From Halovivax gelatinilyticus (GTDB lineage: Archaea; Halobacteriota; Halobacteria; Halobacteriales; Natrialbaceae): a DNA stretch of 64,000 bases. The first letter of the stretch is position 1, and each line of letters opens with the position of its first letter. Positions 7,743 to 15,466 of the stretch are shown here, in pieces. Made by a program: the position numbers and the translations under genes. The notes below the pieces were generated by a model. It worked only from the letters and a program-made list of their open reading frames with translations. It had not been told where the DNA came from and did not search any database. The stretch spans positions 3,609,992-3,673,991 of the forward strand of contig NZ_CP101322.1 of NCBI RefSeq assembly GCF_024300625.1, given 5' to 3'.

Positions 7743-9265
7743 GCCCCGACATCGACGGCGAGCGCGTACTTCGGCCGCTCCACAACACGACGAAGGGACA
7801 TTTCGCCCTGCTAGTGGTGTTCGGGCTGGCGGCACTCTGGCTGCTGGTCGCCTGGGTCTACCAGCTCCGCGGCGGAATGATGACGGTAACGAACCTCGGC
7901 GACTGGGGGACCGCCGGCGGGGTGCCCTGGGGGCTGTACATCGGCGCGTTCGTCTGGTGGATCGGCATCGCCCACGGCGGGATCGCCATCTCGGCGGCGG
8001 TGACCGTCTTCAAGATCGAACGGTTCCGCCCGATCGCGCGCATCGCCGAGGTGTTGACGGTGTTCGCACTCGGGATGGCCGCCGCGAACATCGTCTTCAG
8101 CCTGGGCCGTCCCGACCGGATCTTCAACACCATCGTCCAGTGGCCGCTGACGGTCTACCACTCGCCGCTGGCCTGGGACATCGCCGTCATCACGCTCTAT
8201 CTCGTCCTCTCGCTGACCTACATCACGCTCTCGCTGCGAGACGAGATCTACGCTCTCCGACCGCGACTCCCCTGGTGGCTGGGCCCGATCTACTCGGTGA
8301 TCTTGCTGGGATACCGCCCGGCCGAGAGCGAGAAGGTCGAGCAGATCACCTGGTGGCTCGCGGTGGCGATCCTCGCACTCGTCCCGCTGCTGTCCGGCGG
8401 CGTCGTCCCGTGGCTGTTCGGCCTGATCGCCGCCCAGCCCGGCTGGTTCGGTGCCGCCGCCGGCCCCTCGATGCTCGTCGAGTCGCTGACGAGCGCGATG
8501 GCGTTCGTCATCATCGTCGTCGCCGCTTTCCGCTACGCCTACGGCTGGGAGGACATGATCGAGGAGGCGATCCTCGTCGACCTCTCGAAGGTGCTGGCAC
8601 TGCTGGTGCTCGCGACGATCTGGTTCGTCATCCACGATGTCCTCACGGGCCTCTACCTCGCGCCGGCACACATCGACGTCATCACCGAGACGATGCTGAC
8701 CCTGCCGTTCTTCTGGCTGGCGATCGGCGGGTTGCTGGTCTCGTTCACCTACCTCGCCGCGACGGTGCTGCGGCCGGATTGGTTCTCCATCCCGGTGCTG
8801 GTCGTCGTCTCCGGGGTGGTGGCGATCTCGATCCTGAACAAGAAGGTGATGTTCATCGTCGAGGGACTGATGCACCCGTCGGTGCCGCCGCTGACCAATC
8901 TCTACCCCGCGGGCGAGTACTTCCCCAACTGGGTCGAGTGGTCGCTCGTCCTCGGCTCGATCGTGCTGGTGGGACTCGGCTTCGTCATCGTCTCGAAGAT
9001 TATCCCGATGATCGAACTCGAAGACGCCGGCGAGCTCGTCGACGAGCCTCGATCGTCACGGACTGATGGAGATTCGTCACCCGACGTCGCCGCCGACGGC
9101 GGCGTGCTGAGCGGAGGGAAATTAAACGGGTCGGCGGCCGATACCGAAAGACAACCGGTTAACTCAGCGATCTCGGATCCGGTCGATACGACCGGCCGCG
9201 GTGTGGCTGAGTCCGACACCGTCGGCCTGGACTCCGATAGCGCCACTACGGAGGAAGACAGATGA
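7739..9265 (+). CDS. NrfD/PsrC-family quinol-interacting membrane subunit
   Basis: This 508-residue integral membrane protein belongs to the NrfD/PsrC (polysulfide reductase membrane subunit) family, which exchanges electrons with quinones and may translocate protons. About ten transmembrane segments are visible, with the family-like stretches GGVPWGLYIGAFVWWIGIAH and FSLGRPDRIFNTIVQWPLT. The C-terminal 80 residues are a polar, acidic cytoplasmic tail. It starts at a GTG overlapping the ferredoxin stop and its own stop overlaps the next small gene (ATGA). Together these genes resemble the electron-transfer module of a respiratory molybdoenzyme or alternative complex III. Confidence 0.88.
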   Translation: MSPDIDGERVLRPLHNTTKGHFALLVVFGLAALWLLVAWVYQLRGGMMTVTNLGDWGTAGGVPWGLYIGAFVWWIGIAHGGIAISAAVTVFKIERFRPIARIAEVLTVFALGMAAANIVFSLGRPDRIFNTIVQWPLTVYHSPLAWDIAVITLYLVLSLTYITLSLRDEIYALRPRLPWWLGPIYSVILLGYRPAESEKVEQITWWLAVAILALVPLLSGGVVPWLFGLIAAQPGWFGAAAGPSMLVESLTSAMAFVIIVVAAFRYAYGWEDMIEEAILVDLSKVLALLVLATIWFVIHDVLTGLYLAPAHIDVITETMLTLPFFWLAIGGLLVSFTYLAATVLRPDWFSIPVLVVVSGVVAISILNKKVMFIVEGLMHPSVPPLTNLYPAGEYFPNWVEWSLVLGSIVLVGLGFVIVSKIIPMIELEDAGELVDEPRSSRTDGDSSPDVAADGGVLSGGKLNGSAADTERQPVNSAISDPVDTTGRGVAESDTVGLDSDSATTEEDR

Positions 9266-9474
9266 CCCACGCAATCACCAACATCGGACTGATCGTCATC
9301 TTCGGCATCGTCATGATACCGGTATACCTGATGGTTGCCGGCTGGCTGTTCGGCGGGCCGCGTGATTTTCGAACCGTTGGCATCTCCATCGGCTATATGC
9401 TCGGATTCACGGTCGTGATCCTCATCGGTCTGGCGATCACGGGGGCGGCGATCACCATCATCGTGAACCTCTGA
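9262..9474 (+). CDS. Small two-helix membrane protein of the NrfD operon
   Basis: This 70-residue protein consists almost entirely of two transmembrane helices (IGLIVIFGIVMIPVYLMVAG and MLGFTVVILIGLAITGAAIT) separated by a short polar loop, FGGPRDFRT. It begins on an ATG that overlaps the NrfD stop by four bases, so it is the translationally coupled last gene of the operon. No family is recognised. A small accessory subunit that stabilises the NrfD subunit is the simplest reading. Confidence 0.75.
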   Translation: MTHAITNIGLIVIFGIVMIPVYLMVAGWLFGGPRDFRTVGISIGYMLGFTVVILIGLAITGAAITIIVNL

Positions 9475-9572
9475 GCCAGCCCGAGACGACGGCCGCCCGG
9501 CCGTTGCCGGCCCAACGGTTCGGCCGACCCACATGAGTTCTCGCCCAGTTTCGGCGCCGTGGGAACTGGCGT

Positions 9573-9584
9573 CATGATATAAGT
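9573..9584 (+). promoter_or_regulatory. TATA-like box of the second Cys-cluster regulator
   Basis: ATGATATAAGTG lies 26-37 nt before the ATG at 9610, the spacing expected for a leaderless haloarchaeal transcript. It supports the choice of 9610 over the in-frame upstream codon at 9583, which falls inside the box. Confidence 0.55.
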
Positions 9585-9609
9585 GATCACCCGGCATGGA
9601 TCGCTGTAC

Positions 9610-10272
9610 ATGTCCACCCCCCATTCTCCCACCGACCTCAACGACTCCGGCCATCTCCGGGCCCGGTTTCGCATCGAGCCGGATCCGAAAGCCGGCTGCG
9701 GCGTCGTCGCCGCCGGAGAGCGCGGCGATCGCGTCACCCAGTCGCTCGGCGCGGGCGGGGAGGACTGCGACTCGCGCTGTCACGCCGAGGTCGACGTCGC
9801 GGACGAGGGCGCCCGACTGCTCTCGAGTGACGTCTCCCGGTACTGCATCTGTCCGGTCTTCCAGGGTCACGACTGCGTCGCCTCGGTCGACAGCTTAGAG
9901 CGCGGCGAACTCGTGGTGACCGTCTCGGTGGCGAGCCGGGACGAGTTCCGGTCGATCGTCGACTCGCTGCGCGAGCGGGAGGCCAGTGTTCGACTGCTCC
10001 GGGTCTCTCGGTCGGTCGACGAGGCCGGCGGCGTCGAACGAGCCCTCGAGATCGAGACGAGCGCCATCACGGACAAACAGCGCGAGGCGGTCCGGATGGC
10101 GGTCGAGGCTGGCTACTACGAAACGCCGCGTCGGACGGATCTCGGCGAGCTGGCCGAGCGCCTCGGCATCTCGAAGTCGGCGGTCTCCCAGCGGCTGACG
10201 GCCGTCGAAACGAGGCTCGTTGCCGGGCTGGTCGACGCCGACGGCTCACCGGTCACCTCCGATACGAGCTGA
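9610..10272 (+). CDS. HTH_10 (bacterio-opsin activator-type) regulator with Cys cluster, second paralogue
   Basis: This 220-residue regulator is a paralogue of the one at 2597. The C-terminal HTH_10 domain reads AITDKQREAVRMAVEAGYYE, then PRRTDLGELAERLGISKSAV and SQRLTAVE. The N-terminal domain again has scattered Cys residues (EDCDSRCHAEV) and ends with CICPVFQGHDCVASV, nearly identical to the other copy. The shared CxCPVF-x(2)-HDC motif suggests a metal or redox sensor; this is inference. It lies downstream of the ferredoxin/NrfD operon on the same strand but with its own TATA box. Confidence 0.85.
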   Translation: MSTPHSPTDLNDSGHLRARFRIEPDPKAGCGVVAAGERGDRVTQSLGAGGEDCDSRCHAEVDVADEGARLLSSDVSRYCICPVFQGHDCVASVDSLERGELVVTVSVASRDEFRSIVDSLREREASVRLLRVSRSVDEAGGVERALEIETSAITDKQREAVRMAVEAGYYETPRRTDLGELAERLGISKSAVSQRLTAVETRLVAGLVDADGSPVTSDTS

Positions 10273-10302
10273 CGGAGCGGCCGGTGACGAGCTACCGACC
10301 AC

Positions 10303-10662
10303 TCACCGCCCGAGACGGTCGAGGACCGCTCCGACGAGTCGCGCCTCCGCGGCACAGAGTCGCTGGGAGACGGCCGACTTCGAGATGCCCAGCGCGGCGG
10401 CGAGTTCGTCGAGATTCGTTCCGCGCGGGCGCTCGTAGTAGCCACGATCGTAGGCGAGTTCGAGCGCTTCCCACTGTTTCGGCGTGATCCCGCTGACGTC
10501 GATCTCGACGGCCGCCTCGCCGACCGAATCGGTGATCGAGATACCACGCGGTTCGATGGTTGCTTCCACCCCAGAGCTCTGCTCCAGCAGACTCCGTACC
10601 GCGTCCGCGTCGGAGACGGTGAAGGTGACCCGCAGCCCCTCGGCGGACTCAAAATCTGTCAT
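10303..10662 (-). CDS. Short HTH_10 domain protein
   Basis: This 119-residue protein has an HTH_10 domain in its C-terminal half: GITPKQWEALELAYDRGYYE, then PRGTNLDELAAALGISKSAV and SQRLCAAE. The N-terminal 50 residues form a small alpha/beta-like domain without Cys residues. The ATG overlaps the upstream HalOD1-like gene's stop (ATGA), which settles the start and makes the two a coupled pair. It is the third HTH_10 protein in this block and presumably a DNA-binding regulator whose input is the adjacent gene. Confidence 0.8.
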   Translation of the reverse strand: MTDFESAEGLRVTFTVSDADAVRSLLEQSSGVEATIEPRGISITDSVGEAAVEIDVSGITPKQWEALELAYDRGYYERPRGTNLDELAAALGISKSAVSQRLCAAEARLVGAVLDRLGR

Positions 10663-10991
10663 TTGTCGCAAAGTGCTTTAACGCGTTCAATGAGCCGGTC
10701 GACGGAGCCGTCAGTCCCGCCGCTCAGGGTAGCCACCGTCCCCCGGTCGGGACCGTCGGGGAGGTGGACGACCGTCACGTCCTCGAAGCGGTGAACCGAA
10801 CGCAGGTGGGTGCCGTACGGCTCATCCGGAAACCGCTCGCTCGTCACCGTTCGAAAGAGGTCGACCGCCGTTGGCTCGACGTCGACGTCCCCCGTCTCGG
10901 TCGGATCGCGCACGAGTTCGGGGCCCTCGGGACCGTACCGGACGACCCCTCGCAGCCCCTCTACCGTCTCCGCCGCCTCGCCGTCGGTCAT
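10659..10991 (-). CDS. HalOD1-like small acidic protein coupled to an HTH_10 gene
   Basis: This 110-residue acidic protein resembles the haloarchaeal HalOD1 output domain: VEPTAVDLFRTVTSERFPDE followed later by VTVVHLPDGPDRGTVATLSG. HalOD1-type domains occur alone or attached to receiver domains; their biochemical role is not established. The gene is followed by a short HTH_10 protein with a four-base overlap, so the two likely act together in signalling. Its 5' region faces the gene at 11212. Confidence 0.6.
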   Translation of the reverse strand: MTDGEAAETVEGLRGVVRYGPEGPELVRDPTETGDVDVEPTAVDLFRTVTSERFPDEPYGTHLRSVHRFEDVTVVHLPDGPDRGTVATLSGGTDGSVDRLIERVKALCDK

Positions 10992-11211
10992 AGCTAGTTA
11001 TCGGCTCCAGATTGGTATGGCATCGACGCTTCATATTACAGGAGGTGACGCCATCGTCACACAAGTCGGGGTGACTGGATGGCTCATCTCCCCGCCACCA
11101 CAGGGTGATCAGCTGGTGGCCCGGCGACCCACACGTTCCGGTCGATCGACCACATATACCCCTACACAGTGTAGCGCGAGCCACATCGACTGCGAGCATC
11201 TATCATCCAAT

Positions 11212-11592
11212 ATGGCCCGATTCAGCTCGGCAGACGGTCCGATGGAGTCGCGTCGCGACATGAGTAAACTCGGTTCAGCGGACGATCCTGCCGCCTGGAC
11301 GGATCCGCGTCCCGTCAACCGGTTCGAACTGACGTATCTGCCGACGACCACCGAAGCCGAACACGACCGTCGGCTCTTCGAGTGGGTGTTAGAGTGGCTC
11401 GAGTGCGAGGCCGTCACCGCCGTCTACGTCGATCACGGCGCCGACGGCGAAGTGACAGTGACGATCGAGACCATCGAGCCTTGCACGCGAGCGGGTACGA
11501 TCACCGACCACGAGCGGGCCCGCGAGCAACTCTCCGGGTTCGGCGAACTGGTTGAGACTCGGTGTCGTTCGATCGGCGCTCTCGACGAGTAG
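11212..11592 (+). CDS. Hypothetical small acidic haloarchaeal protein
   Basis: This is a 126-residue protein of unknown function. The N-terminal 35 residues look disordered and the body, RFELTYLPTTTEAEHDRRLF onward, looks like one alpha/beta domain with a Cys in LECEAVTAVYVDHG. I chose the ATG at 11212; an internal ATG at 11260 is equally possible because the first segment has weak coding character. It stands alone between the HalOD1/HTH_10 pair and the zinc-ribbon regulator. Confidence 0.6.
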   Translation: MARFSSADGPMESRRDMSKLGSADDPAAWTDPRPVNRFELTYLPTTTEAEHDRRLFEWVLEWLECEAVTAVYVDHGADGEVTVTIETIEPCTRAGTITDHERAREQLSGFGELVETRCRSIGALDE

Positions 11593-11927
11593 TCCGTCGC
11601 TCGCCGACTCGATCCGGCACAGCCGAATCGGACTTCGCCTACGAAATTGATTCAGCACAGATCGCTATCTCGCGAGAAACTGCGCCCGGATCGACCGATC
11701 TCGGGACAGTACGTTTTGGCGTGTCGGAACCCAGCTCGAACGTCGGTCACGATTCGTCGAGGCGTCGTTCGTCATCGTTGATCCGGTGGACGGTTCCGAC
11801 CGGAACGCACAAGCGGTTCGTACTGGCGCTACGATTTCCCGTTCCGACCGATGTCGTCTACGCATGAACGGGTCGTGTCGGTTCGAGCGAGCGAAGACGT
11901 AACATCTCGGGTGATCGAGTAGCGAGC
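11593..11927. other. Intergenic stretch, nothing recognised
   Basis: About 335 bases with no convincing reading frame. The sequence is less G+C-biased than the neighbouring genes and shows no repeat or RNA signature that I can identify. Confidence 0.4.
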
Positions 11928-12815
11928 ATGACTCCGAGCGAGCCGATCGAACGCATCAGCGCGGACGCGGCGGACGCCATCGCCTCGCTGGGTGACCGTC
12001 GACGTCTCGAAATTCTTGTCGCGCTGGCGGCGGCCGAGCGAAGCGAAGGGACGGCCGGCACGTCGCTGTCGTTCTCGACTCTGTACGACGCGACCGACGT
12101 GGAAAGCTCCTCGCAGTTCGCCTACCACCTGGATCAGCTGGTTGGTCCGTTCGTTGAGCGGACGCCGGACGGCTACCGACTGACCTACACCGGCGGCCGA
12201 ATCGCTCGCGCCGTAAGGGCGGGGCTGTACGAACCTGCGACTTCGTTCGACGACGAACCGGTGGGCGGCACCTGCATTCGCTGTGGCTCGGCGAGTCTCG
12301 TCGCGACCGTGGCCGACGAGGGGTTTCACATCCACTGTCGAGCCTGTGAGGAGACGCTGCTCTCCGACATCTTCCCGAGGAGCCAGGCCCGCGGGCGTAC
12401 CGCCGCCGAAATCGTCGAGAGTTTCGGCCATCGAATCTGGGGGTCGCTCGTCCAGCTTCGGGCGGGCGTCTGTCCGGAGTGTGCCGGTCGCGTCGAAACG
12501 AGCGTCACGACCACCGAACTGGGAGGGCGCACGCTGTACACGCACGCGAGCACGTGCCCCGAGTGTTGGTTCGGGTTCGCCCTCCCGGTCGAGGCGGTCG
12601 CCGTGTTCCACCCCGCGGCGGCGAACCGGCTCTGGATGGCAGGAATCGATCTCTGGGACGTTCCGCTGTGGGAACTCTTCGAGTTCATCGTCTCGGACTC
12701 GATCACGACCGACGTCAGTTCCCGCGACCCGCTGGGACTGCGGTTCGAGGTTGCACTCGAGGGCGACCGCCTCGAACTCGAGATGGACGAATCCGGTTCG
12801 GTGACGGTCGCGTGA
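11928..12815 (+). CDS. ArsR-like winged-helix regulator with two zinc-ribbon motifs
   Basis: This 295-residue haloarchaeal regulator has an N-terminal winged helix (DAIASLGDRRRLEILVALAA, later SSQFAYHLDQLVGPFVER) of ArsR type. It is followed by two Cys pairs forming a zinc ribbon (CIRCGS...CRACEE) and a second set (CPECAG...CPECWF). The last 100 residues form an effector-like acidic domain. It precedes the ABC exporter and metal ATPase genes on the same strand as the exporter and is a candidate local regulator of these; that link is by position only. Confidence 0.8.
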   Translation: MTPSEPIERISADAADAIASLGDRRRLEILVALAAAERSEGTAGTSLSFSTLYDATDVESSSQFAYHLDQLVGPFVERTPDGYRLTYTGGRIARAVRAGLYEPATSFDDEPVGGTCIRCGSASLVATVADEGFHIHCRACEETLLSDIFPRSQARGRTAAEIVESFGHRIWGSLVQLRAGVCPECAGRVETSVTTTELGGRTLYTHASTCPECWFGFALPVEAVAVFHPAAANRLWMAGIDLWDVPLWELFEFIVSDSITTDVSSRDPLGLRFEVALEGDRLELEMDESGSVTVA

Positions 12816-13003
12816 GCGTCGGATCGGAACCGAGAGTCACCCACCGCACGATAGAGGACGCCCGTCACGGCCCATCCGCGGGTGGCGATTCGGTCGACGG
12901 CCGCCCGGCCGTCCCACGGCTGAATCAACCCTCTCTGTGACGCCGTCGGGAGCTCCTCAACTCGATTTGAGTTACTCGTCCGACAATATGTAAAGGCAGT
13001 AAC

Positions 13004-13013
13004 AATACTTATC
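13004..13013 (+). promoter_or_regulatory. TATA-like box of the ABC exporter transcript
   Basis: AATACTTATC is centred about 28 nt before the ATG at 13037, and about 78 nt before the ABC ATPase start. If the usual -27 spacing holds, transcription starts at or next to the micro-ORF ATG, so the mRNA would begin with that codon. Confidence 0.5.
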
Positions 13014-13036
13014 GGGCTCGACCGTCATCACCCCCT

Positions 13037-13087
13037 ATGGAAACGGTCACGGCGAAACGCGGTTTCAACGTTCGGGGGCGTCTCTGA
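13037..13087 (+). CDS. Possible 16-codon leader ORF ahead of the ABC exporter
   Basis: A micro-ORF METVTAKRGFNVRGRL ends in a TGA that shares its A with the ATG of the ABC ATPase (TGATG), the arrangement of reinitiating gene pairs. A TATA-like box is placed so that the transcript would start at its own ATG (leaderless). Translation of a short leader followed by reinitiation would couple the exporter to the leader. It is too short for codon-usage support; it could equally be the untranslated leader. Confidence 0.35.
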   Translation: METVTAKRGFNVRGRL

Positions 13088-14007
13088 TGGCCGCCATCGA
13101 AATATCCGGGCTCACGAAACGCTTCGGCGACGTCGTCGCCGTCGACGACCTCGACCTGACGGTCGAGGAGGGCGAAATATTCGGGTTTCTGGGACCGAAC
13201 GGGGCGGGTAAGTCGACGACGATCGACGTGTTACTCGACTTCATTAGACCGACATCGGGCACGGTGACGGTCCTCGGCCACGACGCCCAGAAAGAGGGCG
13301 AAGCGGTCAGGGGGCGGACCGGCGTCCTGCCGGACGCCTACCACGTTTACGATCGGCTCACCGGCCGTCAACACGTCGAGTTCGCGATCGAGATGAAAGG
13401 CGTCGACGAGGATCCGATGGCGCTGCTCGAACGCGTGCGAATCGCCGACGCGGCCGATCGCAAAGCGGGCGGCTATTCGAAGGGAATGCGCCAGCGACTC
13501 GTCCTGGCGATGGCGCTCGTCGGGGAGCCCGATCTACTCGTCCTGGACGAGCCGTCGACCGGCCTCGACCCCAACGGGGCCAGAGAGATTCGCGAGATCA
13601 TCCGCGAGGAAAACGCTCGCGGAACGACGGTCTTCTTCTCCAGTCACGTGATGGAGCAGGTCGAGGCCGTCTGCGATCGCGTCGCCATCATCGATCGGGG
13701 GGCGCTCCTCGCCGTGGACACGATCGACGGTCTCCGCGACGCGTCCGAGACGGGCGAGACGCTGTTCGTCTACCTCACCGAGCTGGACGACGCGATCGTC
13801 GCCGAAGTCTCGGAGCTCGACGGCGTCGGCGACGTCGCGATCGACGAGGACCGACTCCGCGTTTCGGTCGACGGCGTCTCGAAGTTCGCCGTCCTGGACG
13901 CGATCGACGCGGAAGTCGCGCCGGTACAGGACTTCTCCGTCGTCGAGTCGTCGCTCGAGGATCTGTTCGTCCGCTACACGAACGAGCGCCAGGAGGTCCG
14001 GCGATGA
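13087..14007 (+). CDS. ABC-2 type transporter ATP-binding protein (NosF-like)
   Basis: This 306-residue ABC ATPase has Walker A (GPNGAGKST), a signature motif in the degenerate form GGYSKGMRQR, Walker B (LLVLDEPSTGLDPNG) and the H-loop (FFSSHVMEQVEAVCDR). The C-terminal extension of about 85 residues resembles those of ABC-2 exporters. It overlaps the permease gene by four bases (ATGA). The pair resembles NosF-NosY, used in copper-enzyme maturation, and a copper-type P-ATPase is encoded next door. No nosZ or nosD is present, so the substrate is unknown. Confidence 0.9.
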   Translation: MAAIEISGLTKRFGDVVAVDDLDLTVEEGEIFGFLGPNGAGKSTTIDVLLDFIRPTSGTVTVLGHDAQKEGEAVRGRTGVLPDAYHVYDRLTGRQHVEFAIEMKGVDEDPMALLERVRIADAADRKAGGYSKGMRQRLVLAMALVGEPDLLVLDEPSTGLDPNGAREIREIIREENARGTTVFFSSHVMEQVEAVCDRVAIIDRGALLAVDTIDGLRDASETGETLFVYLTELDDAIVAEVSELDGVGDVAIDEDRLRVSVDGVSKFAVLDAIDAEVAPVQDFSVVESSLEDLFVRYTNERQEVRR

Positions 14008-14882
14008 CCTGGCTGACCGTCGCGAAGAAGGACTTTCGCGACGCGGTCCAGTCGCGGGCCCTGTGGGCGCTCGTCGGCGTCTTCGTGATCGTCTCGATCG
14101 GCTCGACGTACGCCTACGTCGAAGTGCCTGAGATGTTCGGCGAGCCCGAGGGCGCGACGTTCGCCGGACTGGTCTTTTTCACCGTTGGCCTGATCGGTCT
14201 CTTCGTCCCGCTGGCCGCGATCGTCGTCTGCTACAAGTCGCTCGCGGGAGAGCGGGAACTCGGAAGCATCAAACTCCTGCTGGCGCTTCCGACCACCCGC
14301 GCCGACGTGTTCGCCGGAAAGGTACTCGGACGCGCGGGCGTCCTGGCGTTCGGCCTCGGCGTCGGCGTCGTGGTGGGTCTCGGCTTTGGCACCGTACTAC
14401 TCGGCGAGTTCGACGCCGTTGCCGGTCTCGTTCTCGTCCTCACGACGATCGCGTTCGCGGCCATTTACGCGACGATCGTCGTCAGCATCTCGGCGACGAC
14501 GGGGTCGACCTCGCGCGCGACGACGCTCGCGCTCGGCTTCTTCGTCGTCTTCGAGTTGCTGTGGGACGTCGTCGTGATGGCCGTCCTCTACGTCGCGGGC
14601 GGGTTTTCGCTTCCCTCCCCCGAATCGATGCCCGAGTGGGCGTTCACCCTGATGCAGGTCTCACCGTCGTCCGCGTACTTTTCGACGGTCGTCGCCCTCT
14701 TACCGGATCTCGCCGATCTGGTCGACGCCGATCCGTCGGGAGCCGGCGCCGGCGTCGAGGTCACCGCGGCCGACGCTGAACCGTTCTTCCTCTCGCCCGA
14801 GGTCGGCGTCGTCGTCCTCGCGTTCTGGCTCGTCGTCCCGTTCGTGGTGGGCTACGCCCGCTTCGATGGCGCAGATCTCTGA
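14004..14882 (+). CDS. ABC-2 type transporter permease (NosY-like)
   Basis: This 292-residue membrane protein is the partner permease of the preceding ATPase. About six transmembrane segments are visible, along with the ABC-2 family element IVVCYKSLAGERELGSIKLL followed by LALPTTRADVFAGKVLGR. A long outward loop after the fifth helix contains acidic residues and VEVTAADAEPFF. Start and reading are supported by the ATGA overlap. The gene converges on the small membrane protein gene, leaving 15 bases between the stops. Confidence 0.88.
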   Translation: MTWLTVAKKDFRDAVQSRALWALVGVFVIVSIGSTYAYVEVPEMFGEPEGATFAGLVFFTVGLIGLFVPLAAIVVCYKSLAGERELGSIKLLLALPTTRADVFAGKVLGRAGVLAFGLGVGVVVGLGFGTVLLGEFDAVAGLVLVLTTIAFAAIYATIVVSISATTGSTSRATTLALGFFVVFELLWDVVVMAVLYVAGGFSLPSPESMPEWAFTLMQVSPSSAYFSTVVALLPDLADLVDADPSGAGAGVEVTAADAEPFFLSPEVGVVVLAFWLVVPFVVGYARFDGADL

Positions 14883-14897
14883 TCGCCGTCGGTTCGT

Positions 14898-15338
14898 TCA
14901 CGTTTCGAATCGCCCGCCGCCGGAGAGGTACCAGCCGAACAGAAGCGGCGTGACGAACAGCGTCACCGGAACGAAGATCCACACCTCGCCCGCGAGAACG
15001 TCGTACTGCGCCAGCGTTTCGGTCGCCGGCACGCCGTCGACGTAGCCGACCAGAAACTCGAACCCGACGGTCAGCACGACCCACAACCCGCCGATCGCGA
15101 GGAGTTCGACCGCGGTGAACCGCATCGAGGAGTACGAGAAGAACAGATACGTGATCGCCAGGATACTCACGAGCAAGAGCGCGGTGCTCGCGAGATGTGC
15201 CGACGATTCGCCGAGGTACGAAACGAGGACGGACTCCCGCAAGACTCCGTTCGCAACGGCAATCACCGCCATTATGGTCCAGGTTACGGCCGATTCGACC
15301 ACCGCGACCGATCGGATCCCCGGGACGGACGACGACAT
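14898..15338 (-). CDS. Small four-helix membrane protein next to the P1B ATPase
   Basis: This is a 146-residue protein with four predicted transmembrane segments (for example AVTWTIMAVIAVANGVL, ALLLVSILAITYLFFSY, VWIFVPVTLFVTPLLFGWYL). The start MSSSVPGIR was chosen because the upstream reading is arginine-rich and not protein-like. No family is recognised. It lies downstream of the P1B ATPase on the same strand with a gap of 128 bases, so it may be a co-transcribed accessory protein. Confidence 0.75.
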   Translation of the reverse strand: MSSSVPGIRSVAVVESAVTWTIMAVIAVANGVLRESVLVSYLGESSAHLASTALLLVSILAITYLFFSYSSMRFTAVELLAIGGLWVVLTVGFEFLVGYVDGVPATETLAQYDVLAGEVWIFVPVTLFVTPLLFGWYLSGGGRFET

Positions 15339-15466
15339 GTGGTAGCTCTTCGAATCGATACGGGCGCTGAACGGAAAGCGGTTTGGCGGTCGTGTCCGCA
15401 CGATTCGAAATACCCGCAGACGTCGCCGGCACTCGGGCGCGGCGCCGACGACCGGACGACGATACC

